Part shown: in pieces, positions 36,178 to 44,821 of the stretch
Layout: each line of letters begins with the position of its first letter
Position numbering within the stretch: the first letter of the stretch is position 1
NCBI GenBank assembly: GCA_029860345.1
Contig: JAOUBJ010000015.1
Location: forward strand, 1 to 64,000
Direction: 5' to 3'
Length of the DNA: 64,000 bases
Source: Candidatus Zixiibacteriota bacterium
GTDB taxonomy: Bacteria > Zixibacteria > MSB-5A5 > GN15 > FEB-12
Program-made: the position numbers and the translations under genes
Notes under the pieces: generated by a model
What the model was told of the DNA's origin: nothing
The model's input: the letters and a program-made list of their open reading frames with translations, nothing else
Database searches by the model: none

Positions 36178-36915
36178 ATGCGGTTGGGCGTTACGCGTGC
36201 TGTCGAGCAGTTGTCAGTACTTTCATCACGCGCATCTATTCAGGGGATTGAGATAGTCGCGTTGCCGATGACCCATCACCAGCCATTGCCGTTTGAATGG
36301 CCTGCCGGTGTCTCTCCCAACCAAGTCGACTGGCTATTCTTCACGAGCGCCAACGGCGTGCGAGGTTTCTTTGAACAGCTTGATGGTTCACCCTTCGACT
36401 CCGCTCAGGGTGAGGTTGGGGGAGCTCAGGGTGAGGTGGCTGGTGCCCGACCCAAGATCGCCGCGGTTGGTGACAAAACAACTCAGGCGCTGAAAGGGGC
36501 CGGGTGGACTGTCAGCTTTCAACCGACCGTGGCGAACGGTGAAGCGCTGTTTCGCGAGTTCGTTGGCTCGCATGTGGATGCCAAAGGAATGGTTTTTTAT
36601 GCACGCGCCAAACGGGTGAATTTCGATCCTGATGAGTTGTTCGCAAAAACCGGGTTCGACTACTACCCGATTATCTGCTACGAGACTAAAACCGCCGAGG
36701 TAAACCAACAGGTCGTTGCCATGCTTGAGGACAAAGATTATATTCTGTTCACTGCGCCATCGGCGGTGCGCGCATATGACGAGAAGTTTGGTCCGCCGAA
36801 AGCGATGCTTATTGCGATTGGACCGACTACAGCATCGGCTATGACCAACTGTGGATGGACAAAGTTCATGACTATGAAACAGCCCGATGTCGATCGGGTG
36901 CTGGAGTATCTGTGA
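36178..36915 (+). CDS. hemD: Uroporphyrinogen-III synthase, with an in-frame repeat insertion
   Basis: 245 residues. Closes hydroxymethylbilane into the asymmetric uroporphyrinogen III ring. HemD proteins are poorly conserved, but the pattern is clear: a two-lobed protein with DWLFFTSANGVRGFFEQL, KIAAVGDKTTQALKGAGW, YYPIICYETK and ILFTAPSAVRAYDEKFG, in an operon with the other hem genes. Residues 71-90 (SPFDSAQGEVGGAQGEVAGA) are an insertion between the first lobe's helix and the KIAAVGD strand. The corresponding DNA (36389-36443) matches the dispersed family E repeat found between genes elsewhere in the window. The reading frame stays open, so the enzyme may remain functional. The stop overlaps the hemB start (TGATG). 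Confidence 0.92.
   Translation: MRLGVTRAVEQLSVLSSRASIQGIEIVALPMTHHQPLPFEWPAGVSPNQVDWLFFTSANGVRGFFEQLDGSPFDSAQGEVGGAQGEVAGARPKIAAVGDKTTQALKGAGWTVSFQPTVANGEALFREFVGSHVDAKGMVFYARAKRVNFDPDELFAKTGFDYYPIICYETKTAEVNQQVVAMLEDKDYILFTAPSAVRAYDEKFGPPKAMLIAIGPTTASAMTNCGWTKFMTMKQPDVDRVLEYL
36389..36443 (+). repeat. Family E repeat inserted in frame in hemD
   Basis: CCCTTCGACTCCGCTCAGGG followed by TGAGG, then a second partial copy GCTCAGGGTGAGGT. The core matches intergenic CCCTTCGACTCCGCTCCGGG at 12470. It encodes residues 71-90 of HemD. Confidence 0.7.
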
Positions 36916-37895
36916 TGGAACCGACAAATCGTCCCCGCCGACTGAGGCGTACCAAACTCATTCGGGAGTTGGTCGGTCAGACAACGGTTGCCACCGAGCG
37001 TCTGATCCAGCCGTACTTTGTTACCGACGGCGTGGGTGTAAAAGTTGAGATCGGCGGTATGCCGGGGATATATCGTGAATCGGTTGACTCCCTGATGGAG
37101 TCTATCGAGAGTGACTACAAGCTCGGCCTCGACAAAGTGATGCTTTTCGGTGTGACCGACCGTAAAGATGCCAAAGCGTCGAGCGCTGCCGATGACAAGA
37201 ACCCGGTGGTGGCGGCCGTCAAAAAACTCAAAGACAAGTTCGGTGACGACCTGTTCGTCTCCGCCGACGTTTGCCTCTGCGCCTATACCGACACAGGGCA
37301 TTGCGGTGTTACCATCGACGGTGAAATCGACAACGACTCCTCCCTGCCGATTCTGGCCAAGATGGCCCTGGTGCTGGCCCAGGCCGGGTGCGATTGTGTG
37401 GCGCCTTCGGACATGATGGATGGACGTGTCGGCGCTATTCGCGAAACGCTCGAAGCCCACGATCTGGCCAACACGATCATAATGGCCTACACGGCCAAGT
37501 ATGCATCGTCCTATTACGGACCTTTCCGCGAGGCGGCCGGTTCGGCTCCGGGCAAGGGCGACCGTAAGGGATACCAGATGGACTTCCGCAATCGGACCGA
37601 AGCGTTGCGTGAATTGATGCTCGATGAAGAAGAAGGAGCCGACATCGTAATGGTCAAACCGGCGCTGGCCTACCTGGACATAATCGCAGACTTTCAGCGC
37701 AATACCGAGCTGCCGGTGGCGGCCTACAACGTGTCCGGCGAATATGCCACGGTAAAACTGATGGTTCAAGCCGGACAAGCGGATGAAAAATCGCTCGTAT
37801 TTGAAAACCTCACCGCCATCACGCGGGCCGGGGCGTCAATCATTCTAACATATCACCTGAGGGACATACTAAAAAATGAATGGCGGCAACCCTAA
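36915..37895 (+). CDS. hemB: Delta-aminolevulinic acid dehydratase (porphobilinogen synthase)
   Basis: 326 residues. Condenses two 5-aminolevulinate molecules to porphobilinogen. The two active-site lysines are Lys195 (AYTAKYASSYYGPFREA) and Lys248 (VMVKPALAYLD). Cys120, Cys122 and Cys130 in SADVCLCAYTDTGHCG form the catalytic zinc site, so this is a zinc-type enzyme, not the Asp-rich magnesium type. RNRTEALRE lies in the lid region. The start at 36915 (MEPTNRPRRLRR) overlaps the hemD stop by one base; a longer frame begins inside hemD and is unlikely. hemL begins 20 bases before the end of hemB. Confidence 0.97.
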   Translation: MEPTNRPRRLRRTKLIRELVGQTTVATERLIQPYFVTDGVGVKVEIGGMPGIYRESVDSLMESIESDYKLGLDKVMLFGVTDRKDAKASSAADDKNPVVAAVKKLKDKFGDDLFVSADVCLCAYTDTGHCGVTIDGEIDNDSSLPILAKMALVLAQAGCDCVAPSDMMDGRVGAIRETLEAHDLANTIIMAYTAKYASSYYGPFREAAGSAPGKGDRKGYQMDFRNRTEALRELMLDEEEGADIVMVKPALAYLDIIADFQRNTELPVAAYNVSGEYATVKLMVQAGQADEKSLVFENLTAITRAGASIILTYHLRDILKNEWRQP

Positions 37896-39183
37896 CACCG
37901 ACAAGTCTCAGCGTTTACTCAAGCTGGCCGAAGAAGTAACCCCCGGTGGCGTACACTCACCGGTTCGCGCCTTTGGCGCGGTCGGCGGATGTCCACGCTT
38001 CATCGAGCGCGGCGAAGGACCCTACCTGTTCGACGTCGACGGCAACAAGTACCTCGACTTCTGTTGTTCCTGGGGTCCCTTGATCCTCGGACATGCCGAC
38101 TCCGATGTCGTCGCAGCCGTCAAGGAACAGGTGGATCGCGGCATGACCTTCGGCGCCTCCACCGAGCTTGAGTACAAGCTGGCTCAGTTTATCGTAAGTC
38201 GTATCGAGGTTGTAGACAAGATTCGCTTTGTGTCTTCCGGGACCGAAGCTGTCATGTCGGCGATCAGACTGGCCCGTGGTTTCACCAAGCGCGACCTGAT
38301 TCTTAAATTCGAAGGTTGCTACCACGGCCATTCCGACCATCTGCTGGTCAAAGCCGGCTCGGGGTTGGTGACATTCGGCCAGACAGCGTCGGCGGGCGTA
38401 CCCGATGACATCACCAAAAACACCGTGGTATTACCCTTGGACGACGAAGAGGCGTTGCAGAAGTTCTTCGCCGAATATGGCGACAAACTGGCCGCCGTTA
38501 TCATCGAAGGTGTCCCGGCCAACAACGGACTGCTGATTCAACGTCACGACTACATGCGCCTGTTGCGCACCCTCACCGAACAACACGGCGTTGTGTTGAT
38601 TCTGGACGAAGTGATAACCGGATTTCGCATCGGCTTCGGTGGCGCCACCGAGTATTATGGTATCCGTCCCGACCTGGTAACCTATGGCAAGATCATCGGC
38701 GGCGGCATGCCGGTCGGCGCTTTTGGGGGAAGGGCGGATATAATGGACCATGTCGCGCCACTGGGCGCCGTCTATCAGGCGGGTACGTTATCCGGTAATC
38801 CGGTGGCCATGACAGCCGGTCTGGCTACGCTTGAAAAACTCGCCGCCGACAATATTTACGCTGAGATGGAGAACCGCAACCGACGGTTCGTCTCAGAGAT
38901 TACGACGCGCCTGGCTTCGAGCAGTGTGAACATCGCCGGAGTGGCGTCGATTTTCTGGATACTCTTCCAGCGTGATATTCCGCGTTCGGCAGCTGCAATC
39001 GACTCCGACGGCATCGCGCACTACAACCGGATGCACACGCGCATGCTAAACGCCGGCATCTACCTGCCGCCTTCAGGATACGAGGTCTGTTTCCTATCGA
39101 CGGTGCACACCGATGAAGTTCTGAACGAAGCGGCCGAGACAATCGCCCGTATAATCGGCGAGGAGGCACACCAATGGGCATAA
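37876..39183 (+). CDS. hemL: Glutamate-1-semialdehyde 2,1-aminomutase
   Basis: 435 residues, the standard length. A PLP-dependent enzyme that converts glutamate-1-semialdehyde to 5-aminolevulinate, forming a channelling pair with HemA. PLP-binding Lys272 lies in VTYGKIIGGGMPVGAFGGR, the cofactor-ring Asp244 in LILDEVITGFR, the phosphate-binding loop in VSSGTEAVMSAIRLAR, and YHGHSDHLLVKAGSG is specific to the GSA subgroup. The ATG at 37876 overlaps hemB by 20 bases, preceded by GAGGGAC. The 3' end overlaps hemE by 10 bases. Confidence 0.97.
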   Translation: MNGGNPNTDKSQRLLKLAEEVTPGGVHSPVRAFGAVGGCPRFIERGEGPYLFDVDGNKYLDFCCSWGPLILGHADSDVVAAVKEQVDRGMTFGASTELEYKLAQFIVSRIEVVDKIRFVSSGTEAVMSAIRLARGFTKRDLILKFEGCYHGHSDHLLVKAGSGLVTFGQTASAGVPDDITKNTVVLPLDDEEALQKFFAEYGDKLAAVIIEGVPANNGLLIQRHDYMRLLRTLTEQHGVVLILDEVITGFRIGFGGATEYYGIRPDLVTYGKIIGGGMPVGAFGGRADIMDHVAPLGAVYQAGTLSGNPVAMTAGLATLEKLAADNIYAEMENRNRRFVSEITTRLASSSVNIAGVASIFWILFQRDIPRSAAAIDSDGIAHYNRMHTRMLNAGIYLPPSGYEVCFLSTVHTDEVLNEAAETIARIIGEEAHQWA

Positions 39184-40199
39184 GCGACAGCTTGTTCATA
39201 AAAGCGTGCTACGGCCGGAACGATGGTGTTATTCCGCTGTGGATCATGCGTCAGGCCGGGAGGTTTCTGCCTGAGTATCGGGCCGTGCGGGAGAAAGCGA
39301 CCTTTGTCGAAATGTGCCGATCACCTGAGTTGATTGCCGAAGTGGTTCGGCAACCAATCGCACGGTTTGGTTTCGATGCTGCAATTCTGTTTTCGGATAT
39401 TCTCACAATGTTGACGCCCATGGGGCTGCCGTTTGAGTTTCCCGAAGGCGGTCCGCGCGTGTCGAATCCCATTCGCACGCCGGAAGACGTTGATCGGCTG
39501 GTCGATGTAAACGCGGAGAAGGACCTCGATTTTGTCCTTGAAGGTATCCGTGAAATAAAGAAGATCCTACCCGACACGCCGTTGATCGGATTTGCCGGGT
39601 CGCCGTTCACGCTGGCTTGTTATATGATCGAAGGTATGGGTTCCAAAAGTTTTGATAAGCCGCGACGGTTCCTGCACGAGTTCCCGGAAGCTGGTGATCG
39701 ATTGATTAGCTTCCTGGCCGACAACGTAGGTCGCTACCTCAAGGCGCAAATTGCGGCCGGTGCGGAAACAGTGCAACTGTTCGACAGTTGGGGGGGGATG
39801 CTCTCGCGCGAGGCGTATCGACGCTGGTCAGCCTCTCCGGCCCAGCGCATATTTGAGACCGCCAAGACCGAAGGTGTACCGCGTATATTCTTCGTGAACA
39901 ACGTTACGCCATATTTGGACTTGGTGAGTGACATCGATTGCGAGGTGGTCGGGGTGGACTTTCGCGCCGATCTGGCCCATTGTGCTGCTTCGTTACCGGG
40001 TAAATCAGTTCAGGGTAATCTGGACCCATCGGTGTTGTTCGGCACTCGCGAGCAGGTAGTGACACAGACAAAGCGCATTCTGAATAGCCTTGACGACCAC
40101 AGCCGGTTGATTTTTAATCTCGGCCATGGCATTCAGCCACAGACGCCGCTTCAATCGGTCGAAGCCGTTGTGGAGACCGTCCACAGTTACAGAGGTTGA
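39174..40199 (+). CDS. hemE: Uroporphyrinogen decarboxylase
   Basis: 341 residues. Removes four acetate carboxyls from uroporphyrinogen III to give coproporphyrinogen III. The N-terminal signature IPLWIMRQAGRFLPEYR (substrate-binding arginines) is intact. Other conserved parts are AAILFSDILTML (catalytic Asp), GFAGSPFTLACYMIEG, and the C-terminal FNLGHGIQPQTP. A TIM-barrel enzyme. It overlaps hemL by ten bases and its TGA overlaps the hemN start. Confidence 0.97.
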   Translation: MGISDSLFIKACYGRNDGVIPLWIMRQAGRFLPEYRAVREKATFVEMCRSPELIAEVVRQPIARFGFDAAILFSDILTMLTPMGLPFEFPEGGPRVSNPIRTPEDVDRLVDVNAEKDLDFVLEGIREIKKILPDTPLIGFAGSPFTLACYMIEGMGSKSFDKPRRFLHEFPEAGDRLISFLADNVGRYLKAQIAAGAETVQLFDSWGGMLSREAYRRWSASPAQRIFETAKTEGVPRIFFVNNVTPYLDLVSDIDCEVVGVDFRADLAHCAASLPGKSVQGNLDPSVLFGTREQVVTQTKRILNSLDDHSRLIFNLGHGIQPQTPLQSVEAVVETVHSYRG

Positions 40200-41599
40200 T
40201 GATGAATAGCGATTCTACCGCCACCACCATACCCATAGACCTCCTGCGCAAATACGACCGACCGGGCCCGCGTTATACCAGCTATCCGACGGCGCCGATC
40301 TGGAGTGAGGATGTCGGTGGCGATCGTTATGCCGAGGCGCTCAAAAAGGCGTCGGCAGTTGCGGACGTACCATTGTCGCTCTATTGTCACATCCCCTTTT
40401 GCCGGAAACGATGTTTCTATTGCGGTTGCAACACCTGTATCGTCAAAGGGGACACTTCAGTCGATGCCTACACCGAGGAATTGTGCAAGGAGATCGTGTG
40501 GACGGCTGAGCGGCTGCAACCGCGCCGGAAGGTTCGGCAGCTGCATTTTGGCGGCGGTACGCCGACCTATGTCGGTGTAGAGCGTCTGGGACAGATTCTC
40601 GATTGCATGGAACAGTCGTTTGAATTCGATGAAACGTGTGAACGGTCGATGGAGATTGATCCGCGACTGACCACGCCTGAGCAACTTGAGTTTTTGGCCC
40701 AACGTGGTTTCAATCGCATCTCGCTTGGTGTGCAGGATTTCGATCCCGATGTCCAGGTGTCGATAGGCAGGATACAGCCGCATGAGCAAGTGACGACCGT
40801 TCTCGGGCATTGTCGTCGGTTGGGATTCAAAGGGATCAACTTTGACCTCATCTACGGCCTGCCGTTGCAGACGGTGGGTAGTTTCTCAAGGACGCTTGAA
40901 CGGGTGATTGAACTGCGCCCGGACCGGCTGGCCGTATACTCGTTTGCCTTCCTGCCGACGGTAAAAGCGCACCAGTCGAAAATCGATCAGGGTGATCTGC
41001 CCACCACCGAAGTGAAGTACCAGTTGTTCGCCAAGGCTATCGAGATGTTCACCGGTGCCGGTTATAAACAGATCGGCATGGATCATTTCGCATTGCCCGA
41101 TGATGAACTGTCGCTGGCCCAGGCCGACGGAAGGTTGTATCGAAATTTCATGGGTTATTCGATTCAGGCGGCGCCGGAAATGATCGGCATCGGCATGTCG
41201 TCGATCGGATACGTGGACGATGGGTTCTTTCAGAATGTGTCCAAGCTAAAAGAGTATGGCCGACGCATCGATGACTCGAACTGTGCCGTGTATCGGGGGA
41301 TGAAACTCTCCGACGACGATTTGATTCGCCAGTATCTTATCACGTCCCTCATGTGCAATTTCCGACTCGACATTGCTCCGTTTGAAGAGCGCTTTGGAAT
41401 CAGGTACAACGACTATTTTTCCGAAGAGCGAACGCGCCTGAGCGGTTTTGTCGAGGATGCTCTGCTTGAGGTATCCTCCGACCGGTTGGTTGTGACTCAG
41501 GTTGGTCGCGCTTTTGTGCGCAATATTGCCATGACCTTCGATGCCTACCTGAAAGGGGATGCGCCGGGCAAGAAGGCGACCTATTCGAGAACCATTTAG
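40199..41599 (+). CDS. hemN: Oxygen-independent coproporphyrinogen III dehydrogenase
   Basis: 466 residues. A radical SAM enzyme that oxidatively decarboxylates two propionates of coproporphyrinogen III to vinyl groups, giving protoporphyrinogen IX. The cluster cysteines are C68, C72 and C75 in HIPFCRKRCFYCGCNTC, including the extra Cys typical of true HemN. The HemN-specific N-terminal motif YDRPGPRYTSYPTAP distinguishes it from HemW-type relatives. Other conserved motifs are HFGGGTPT and FNRISLGVQDFD, and a HemN C-terminal domain follows about residue 360. ATG codons at 40199 and 40202 are both possible; the second has better spacing from AGAGGT. hemH begins immediately after the stop. Confidence 0.97.
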   Translation: MMNSDSTATTIPIDLLRKYDRPGPRYTSYPTAPIWSEDVGGDRYAEALKKASAVADVPLSLYCHIPFCRKRCFYCGCNTCIVKGDTSVDAYTEELCKEIVWTAERLQPRRKVRQLHFGGGTPTYVGVERLGQILDCMEQSFEFDETCERSMEIDPRLTTPEQLEFLAQRGFNRISLGVQDFDPDVQVSIGRIQPHEQVTTVLGHCRRLGFKGINFDLIYGLPLQTVGSFSRTLERVIELRPDRLAVYSFAFLPTVKAHQSKIDQGDLPTTEVKYQLFAKAIEMFTGAGYKQIGMDHFALPDDELSLAQADGRLYRNFMGYSIQAAPEMIGIGMSSIGYVDDGFFQNVSKLKEYGRRIDDSNCAVYRGMKLSDDDLIRQYLITSLMCNFRLDIAPFEERFGIRYNDYFSEERTRLSGFVEDALLEVSSDRLVVTQVGRAFVRNIAMTFDAYLKGDAPGKKATYSRTI

Positions 41600-42556
41600 A
41601 TGGTCCAACAATCGGACAAACCCTGCGTTATTCTGCTGAGCATGGGAGGGCCTGAGACAACCGCTGATGTCCGTGAGTTTCTCTATAATATCTTTTGCGA
41701 TCGTAGTCTGATTCGATTACCCGGCGGGAGATTCTTCCAACGTTCGTTTGCCAGGTTGATTTCATCACTGCGTTGCTCAAAAGTCCAACGCCACTACGAC
41801 AGCATAGGTGGCGGGTCGCCGCTATTAATGTGGACGACCAAACAGGCCGCACAGATTGAACGACTGCTGAACCGTAAAGTGCCCGGTGTTCGTTGTCTTG
41901 TCGGCATGCGCTATTTTCATCCGCTGATAGAGGACACCCTGGCTGCAGCTCTCGAAGCTGGGTCCCGCAGGTTCATATTCCTGCCGATGTATCCACAGTT
42001 CAGCCGTGCCACAACCGGCTCATCGTTTCAAGTTGTTCGCCGGATTACCGAAGGCCGGGAGGTCGAATGTATATTCATCGATGACTTCCACGACGACCCC
42101 GGATACACACGGCTATTGAAAGAGCATATAGATGTGCATATATCCGCCGATGAAACGCTGCTCTTTTCGGCGCACAGTTTGCCGCAGAGATTCGTGGATG
42201 AAGGCGATCCCTATGTTCAGCAGGTACGGATCAGCGCCGGTTTGGCGGCAGGCGACCGCGAGTACGCTCTTTCATACCAGAGCCGGACCGGGCCGGTCAA
42301 ATGGGTGGGGCCGGATACGATTGTCGAGGCAAGACGACTGTTGAGTGATCCCCGGAAGAAGCTGTTTGTTGTGCCGTTGAGCTTTGTCTGCGACCATATC
42401 GAGACATTGTATGAGATCGACATCGACCTAAGACAGCAACTCGGTGCTGATGGATCGCGGATTCGCAGGATGCCGATGCTCAATGGTAACCCCGGGTTTT
42501 CTGAAGTGCTGGCCGACATTGTTACGCGAAAGGGAGGACTGCATGGCCTCGGTTGA
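41600..42556 (+). CDS. hemH: Ferrochelatase
   Basis: 318 residues. Inserts ferrous iron into the porphyrin to form protoheme. The catalytic His192 lies in LLFSAHSLPQRF and Glu268 in SFVCDHIETLYEID, the two residues that define the family. LLSMGGPETTADVREFLYN is the family N-terminus, SIGGGSPLL the porphyrin-wall segment, and RYFHPLIEDTL and MYPQFSRATTGSS are also conserved. The start codon directly follows the hemN stop. The last 14 bases overlap hemY. Confidence 0.97.
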   Translation: MVQQSDKPCVILLSMGGPETTADVREFLYNIFCDRSLIRLPGGRFFQRSFARLISSLRCSKVQRHYDSIGGGSPLLMWTTKQAAQIERLLNRKVPGVRCLVGMRYFHPLIEDTLAAALEAGSRRFIFLPMYPQFSRATTGSSFQVVRRITEGREVECIFIDDFHDDPGYTRLLKEHIDVHISADETLLFSAHSLPQRFVDEGDPYVQQVRISAGLAAGDREYALSYQSRTGPVKWVGPDTIVEARRLLSDPRKKLFVVPLSFVCDHIETLYEIDIDLRQQLGADGSRIRRMPMLNGNPGFSEVLADIVTRKGGLHGLG

Positions 42557-43910
42557 CGTTGTAATCGTGGGCGGAGGTATCTCCGGACTTGCGGCGCTGC
42601 ACTTTGTGCGGCAGTTGAAACCGAAGTTGAGTGTCAAACTGTTTGAGGCCGACTCACGACTGGGTGGAACCATTGGCACCGACCACGAAGACGGCTACAG
42701 TTTCGATTGGGGTCCCAATGGATTCCTGGATCGCGAACCGCTGACTCTGCGCTTCTGTGAGGAGTTGGGCTTGAACGATCAGTTGGAACGAGCCGGCGCC
42801 AATGTCAGCAACCGTTTTATCCTGCGCAAAGGAAAACTGCGCGCCGTTCCCATGTCTCCACCCGCTTTTGTGACATCCGATATCCTGGCCTTGTCCGGTA
42901 AGCTGCGAGTGATGATGGAACCTTTCGCGCGTGGACCGCGGGAAGATGATGAATCCATCTACGACTTCGTCCGCCGTCGAATCGGACGGCAAGCGGCCGA
43001 CTATCTCGTGCAGCCGATGGTGTCGGGTATCTATGGTGGATTGGCCGAACGCTTGTCGCTTGCGTCCTGCTTTCCCATTATGAAGCAGATGGAGGACGAA
43101 TACGGATCGCTGTTCAAGGCGATGATTGCAAAGTCAAAACAGGCCAAAGCTAAAGGCAAAAAGTCCGGCGGCCCCAGCGGTCCGGGTGGATGGTTGACCT
43201 CGTTCCGTGGTGGTTTGTTCAAACTCGTAGAGCGCAGTGAGCAACTCTACGCGGATGTCATCACGACCGGCAACGGTGTCGCTACTATTGCCGGTACTTC
43301 AGATGGCTATCAAGTAGTTCTTGAAGATAGCGCAGCACTGACGGCTCGGCAGGTCATTCTGGCCGTGCCGTCGTACCAGGCTGCTGCAATCGTCACCGAT
43401 CTGAATCAGCCGTTGGCAACGGCACTGCAAAAGATTCCCTACGCACCAATCTCGGTCGTCTGTCAGGGTTTCCGTGAAACGGATGTGCATCGCAAGCTGG
43501 ACGGTTTCGGTTTTTTGGTCCCGGCGCTGGAGCGCCGTCGGATTCTCGGCTCCATCTGGACATCTTCCATATTCACGGAGAGGGCGCCTGAGGGTCACGT
43601 GCAACTTCGCACGATGGTTGGCGGTGACGGTGATCATGAATCGATGCAGCTATCCGACGATGAGTTGGTTGGATGTGTCAACAAGGACCTGGATTCTATT
43701 CTGGGTCTATCCGGCGAGGCGGCCAAACTGAAACTATACCGCTGGCAACACGGCATCCCTCAGTTCAAAATCGGGCACGGCAAGATCATGACCGAGATCG
43801 AAACACAACTCAAGTCGCAGCCCGGCTTGCATCTCAGCGGCAACGCCTATTACGGCATCGGCCTCAACGACTGCGTTAAACAGTCCTATAGGGTAGTTGC
43901 ATCGATTTAG
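42543..43910 (+). CDS. hemY: HemY-type protoporphyrinogen/coproporphyrinogen oxidase
   Basis: 455 residues. A flavoprotein that removes six electrons from protoporphyrinogen IX (or, in monoderm bacteria, from coproporphyrinogen III). FAD-binding GxGxxG motif VVIVGGGISGLAALHF at the N-terminus; LFEADSRLGGTIGTDHEDGYSFDWGPNGF is the FAD/PPO region (two adjacent motifs); the C-terminal YYGIGLNDCVKQS is the family FAD motif. Because hemN is present just upstream, the natural substrate is probably protoporphyrinogen IX. HemY uses oxygen in known cases, whereas HemN is oxygen-independent, a mixed oxygen strategy. The ATG at 42543 was chosen (GGAGG close upstream); the longer frame starts inside hemH. 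Confidence 0.94.
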   Translation: MASVDVVIVGGGISGLAALHFVRQLKPKLSVKLFEADSRLGGTIGTDHEDGYSFDWGPNGFLDREPLTLRFCEELGLNDQLERAGANVSNRFILRKGKLRAVPMSPPAFVTSDILALSGKLRVMMEPFARGPREDDESIYDFVRRRIGRQAADYLVQPMVSGIYGGLAERLSLASCFPIMKQMEDEYGSLFKAMIAKSKQAKAKGKKSGGPSGPGGWLTSFRGGLFKLVERSEQLYADVITTGNGVATIAGTSDGYQVVLEDSAALTARQVILAVPSYQAAAIVTDLNQPLATALQKIPYAPISVVCQGFRETDVHRKLDGFGFLVPALERRRILGSIWTSSIFTERAPEGHVQLRTMVGGDGDHESMQLSDDELVGCVNKDLDSILGLSGEAAKLKLYRWQHGIPQFKIGHGKIMTEIETQLKSQPGLHLSGNAYYGIGLNDCVKQSYRVVASI

Positions 43911-44026
43911 CACGTTTACACTACAGTTTGTTCTTATCCTTTGCCTTTCCTCCGTCTATGCATGCAATAGTCATGCGAGTCTCGTTAAACGGCAACTTCT
44001 GGGAATTGTGCGCGAGGAGCTTCATC

Positions 44027-44737
44027 ATGACCCAAACTCACGAGGTAAGGACGGGCGATACGTTAGGCAAAATAGCGGCCAGGTATTACGGTAAGGCGTC
44101 GCTCTACAAAAAGTTGGCCGCCTACAACAATATCGAGAATGTCAATGTCATACGGGTGGGGATGAAGCTCAAGATTCCCAGCGAGACTGTCCTGGTGAAA
44201 GGTAAACCCGTCCCAACACCAGATGCGCCGCCTGACCATCGTGATCATGGTATTGTCTGTCCCACCGGCCTCAATCAGATCATCAAGACTTTCGGCGATG
44301 TCCGCAAGCACGTTGGCGCCGACGGCAAACCGCTGGCGTCGTGGGAGGCTGCCCACATGGTGCGGGCGCAGCTTCCTTTTACGATCCCGTTATCGTGGGC
44401 GCCCAGCCAGGTAGTCAAACGGCTGTATTGTCACAGGAAGCTGAAGGACCTGTTCAGAACTGTCTTCAATGAGATTGTCGAAGAAAAGCTCAAATCCAAA
44501 GTCGTCTCGTATGGCGGCTGCTTTGAGTACCGCCTGAAACGTGGCACTCATGAGCTTTCCACTCATAGTTGGGGGATAGCTATCGACCTGAACGTGAAGA
44601 CTAACCAGGTGGGCACGAAGGGCGATATGGCCCCGGGCATCGTGGCGGTATTCAAGCGGCATGGTTTCAACTGGGGAGGTGACTGGTCGGGGCGGCGATG
44701 CGACCCGATGCATTTTCAGTTCTGCGATGGGTATTGA
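44027..44737 (+). CDS. LysM plus M15-type peptidoglycan peptidase
   Basis: 236 residues. A LysM domain (about 2-50: HEVRTGDTLGKIAARYYGKA, then GMKLKIPSE) binds peptidoglycan. A linker of prolines leads to an M15-type (VanY/endolysin-like) domain: the metal ligands are the His and Asp of STHSWGIAIDLN and the His of DPMHFQF. Such enzymes cut D-Ala-D-Ala or L-Ala-D-Glu bonds in cell-wall peptides. There is no signal peptide from the chosen start (GAGGAG seven bases upstream), which is more typical of phage endolysins than of housekeeping carboxypeptidases. An upstream extension in frame contains a mildly hydrophobic stretch but has no ribosome binding site. It stands about 115 bases after hemY, same strand. 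Confidence 0.85.
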   Translation: MTQTHEVRTGDTLGKIAARYYGKASLYKKLAAYNNIENVNVIRVGMKLKIPSETVLVKGKPVPTPDAPPDHRDHGIVCPTGLNQIIKTFGDVRKHVGADGKPLASWEAAHMVRAQLPFTIPLSWAPSQVVKRLYCHRKLKDLFRTVFNEIVEEKLKSKVVSYGGCFEYRLKRGTHELSTHSWGIAIDLNVKTNQVGTKGDMAPGIVAVFKRHGFNWGGDWSGRRCDPMHFQFCDGY

Positions 44738-44821
44738 CGGGTAGCAAAGCGGTCCTGCAAAACCGGAGTGAATCGGATTGACCGCAGATGGAAGTTCCAC
44801 CGGTCCTTGTGGAGAGACCTG

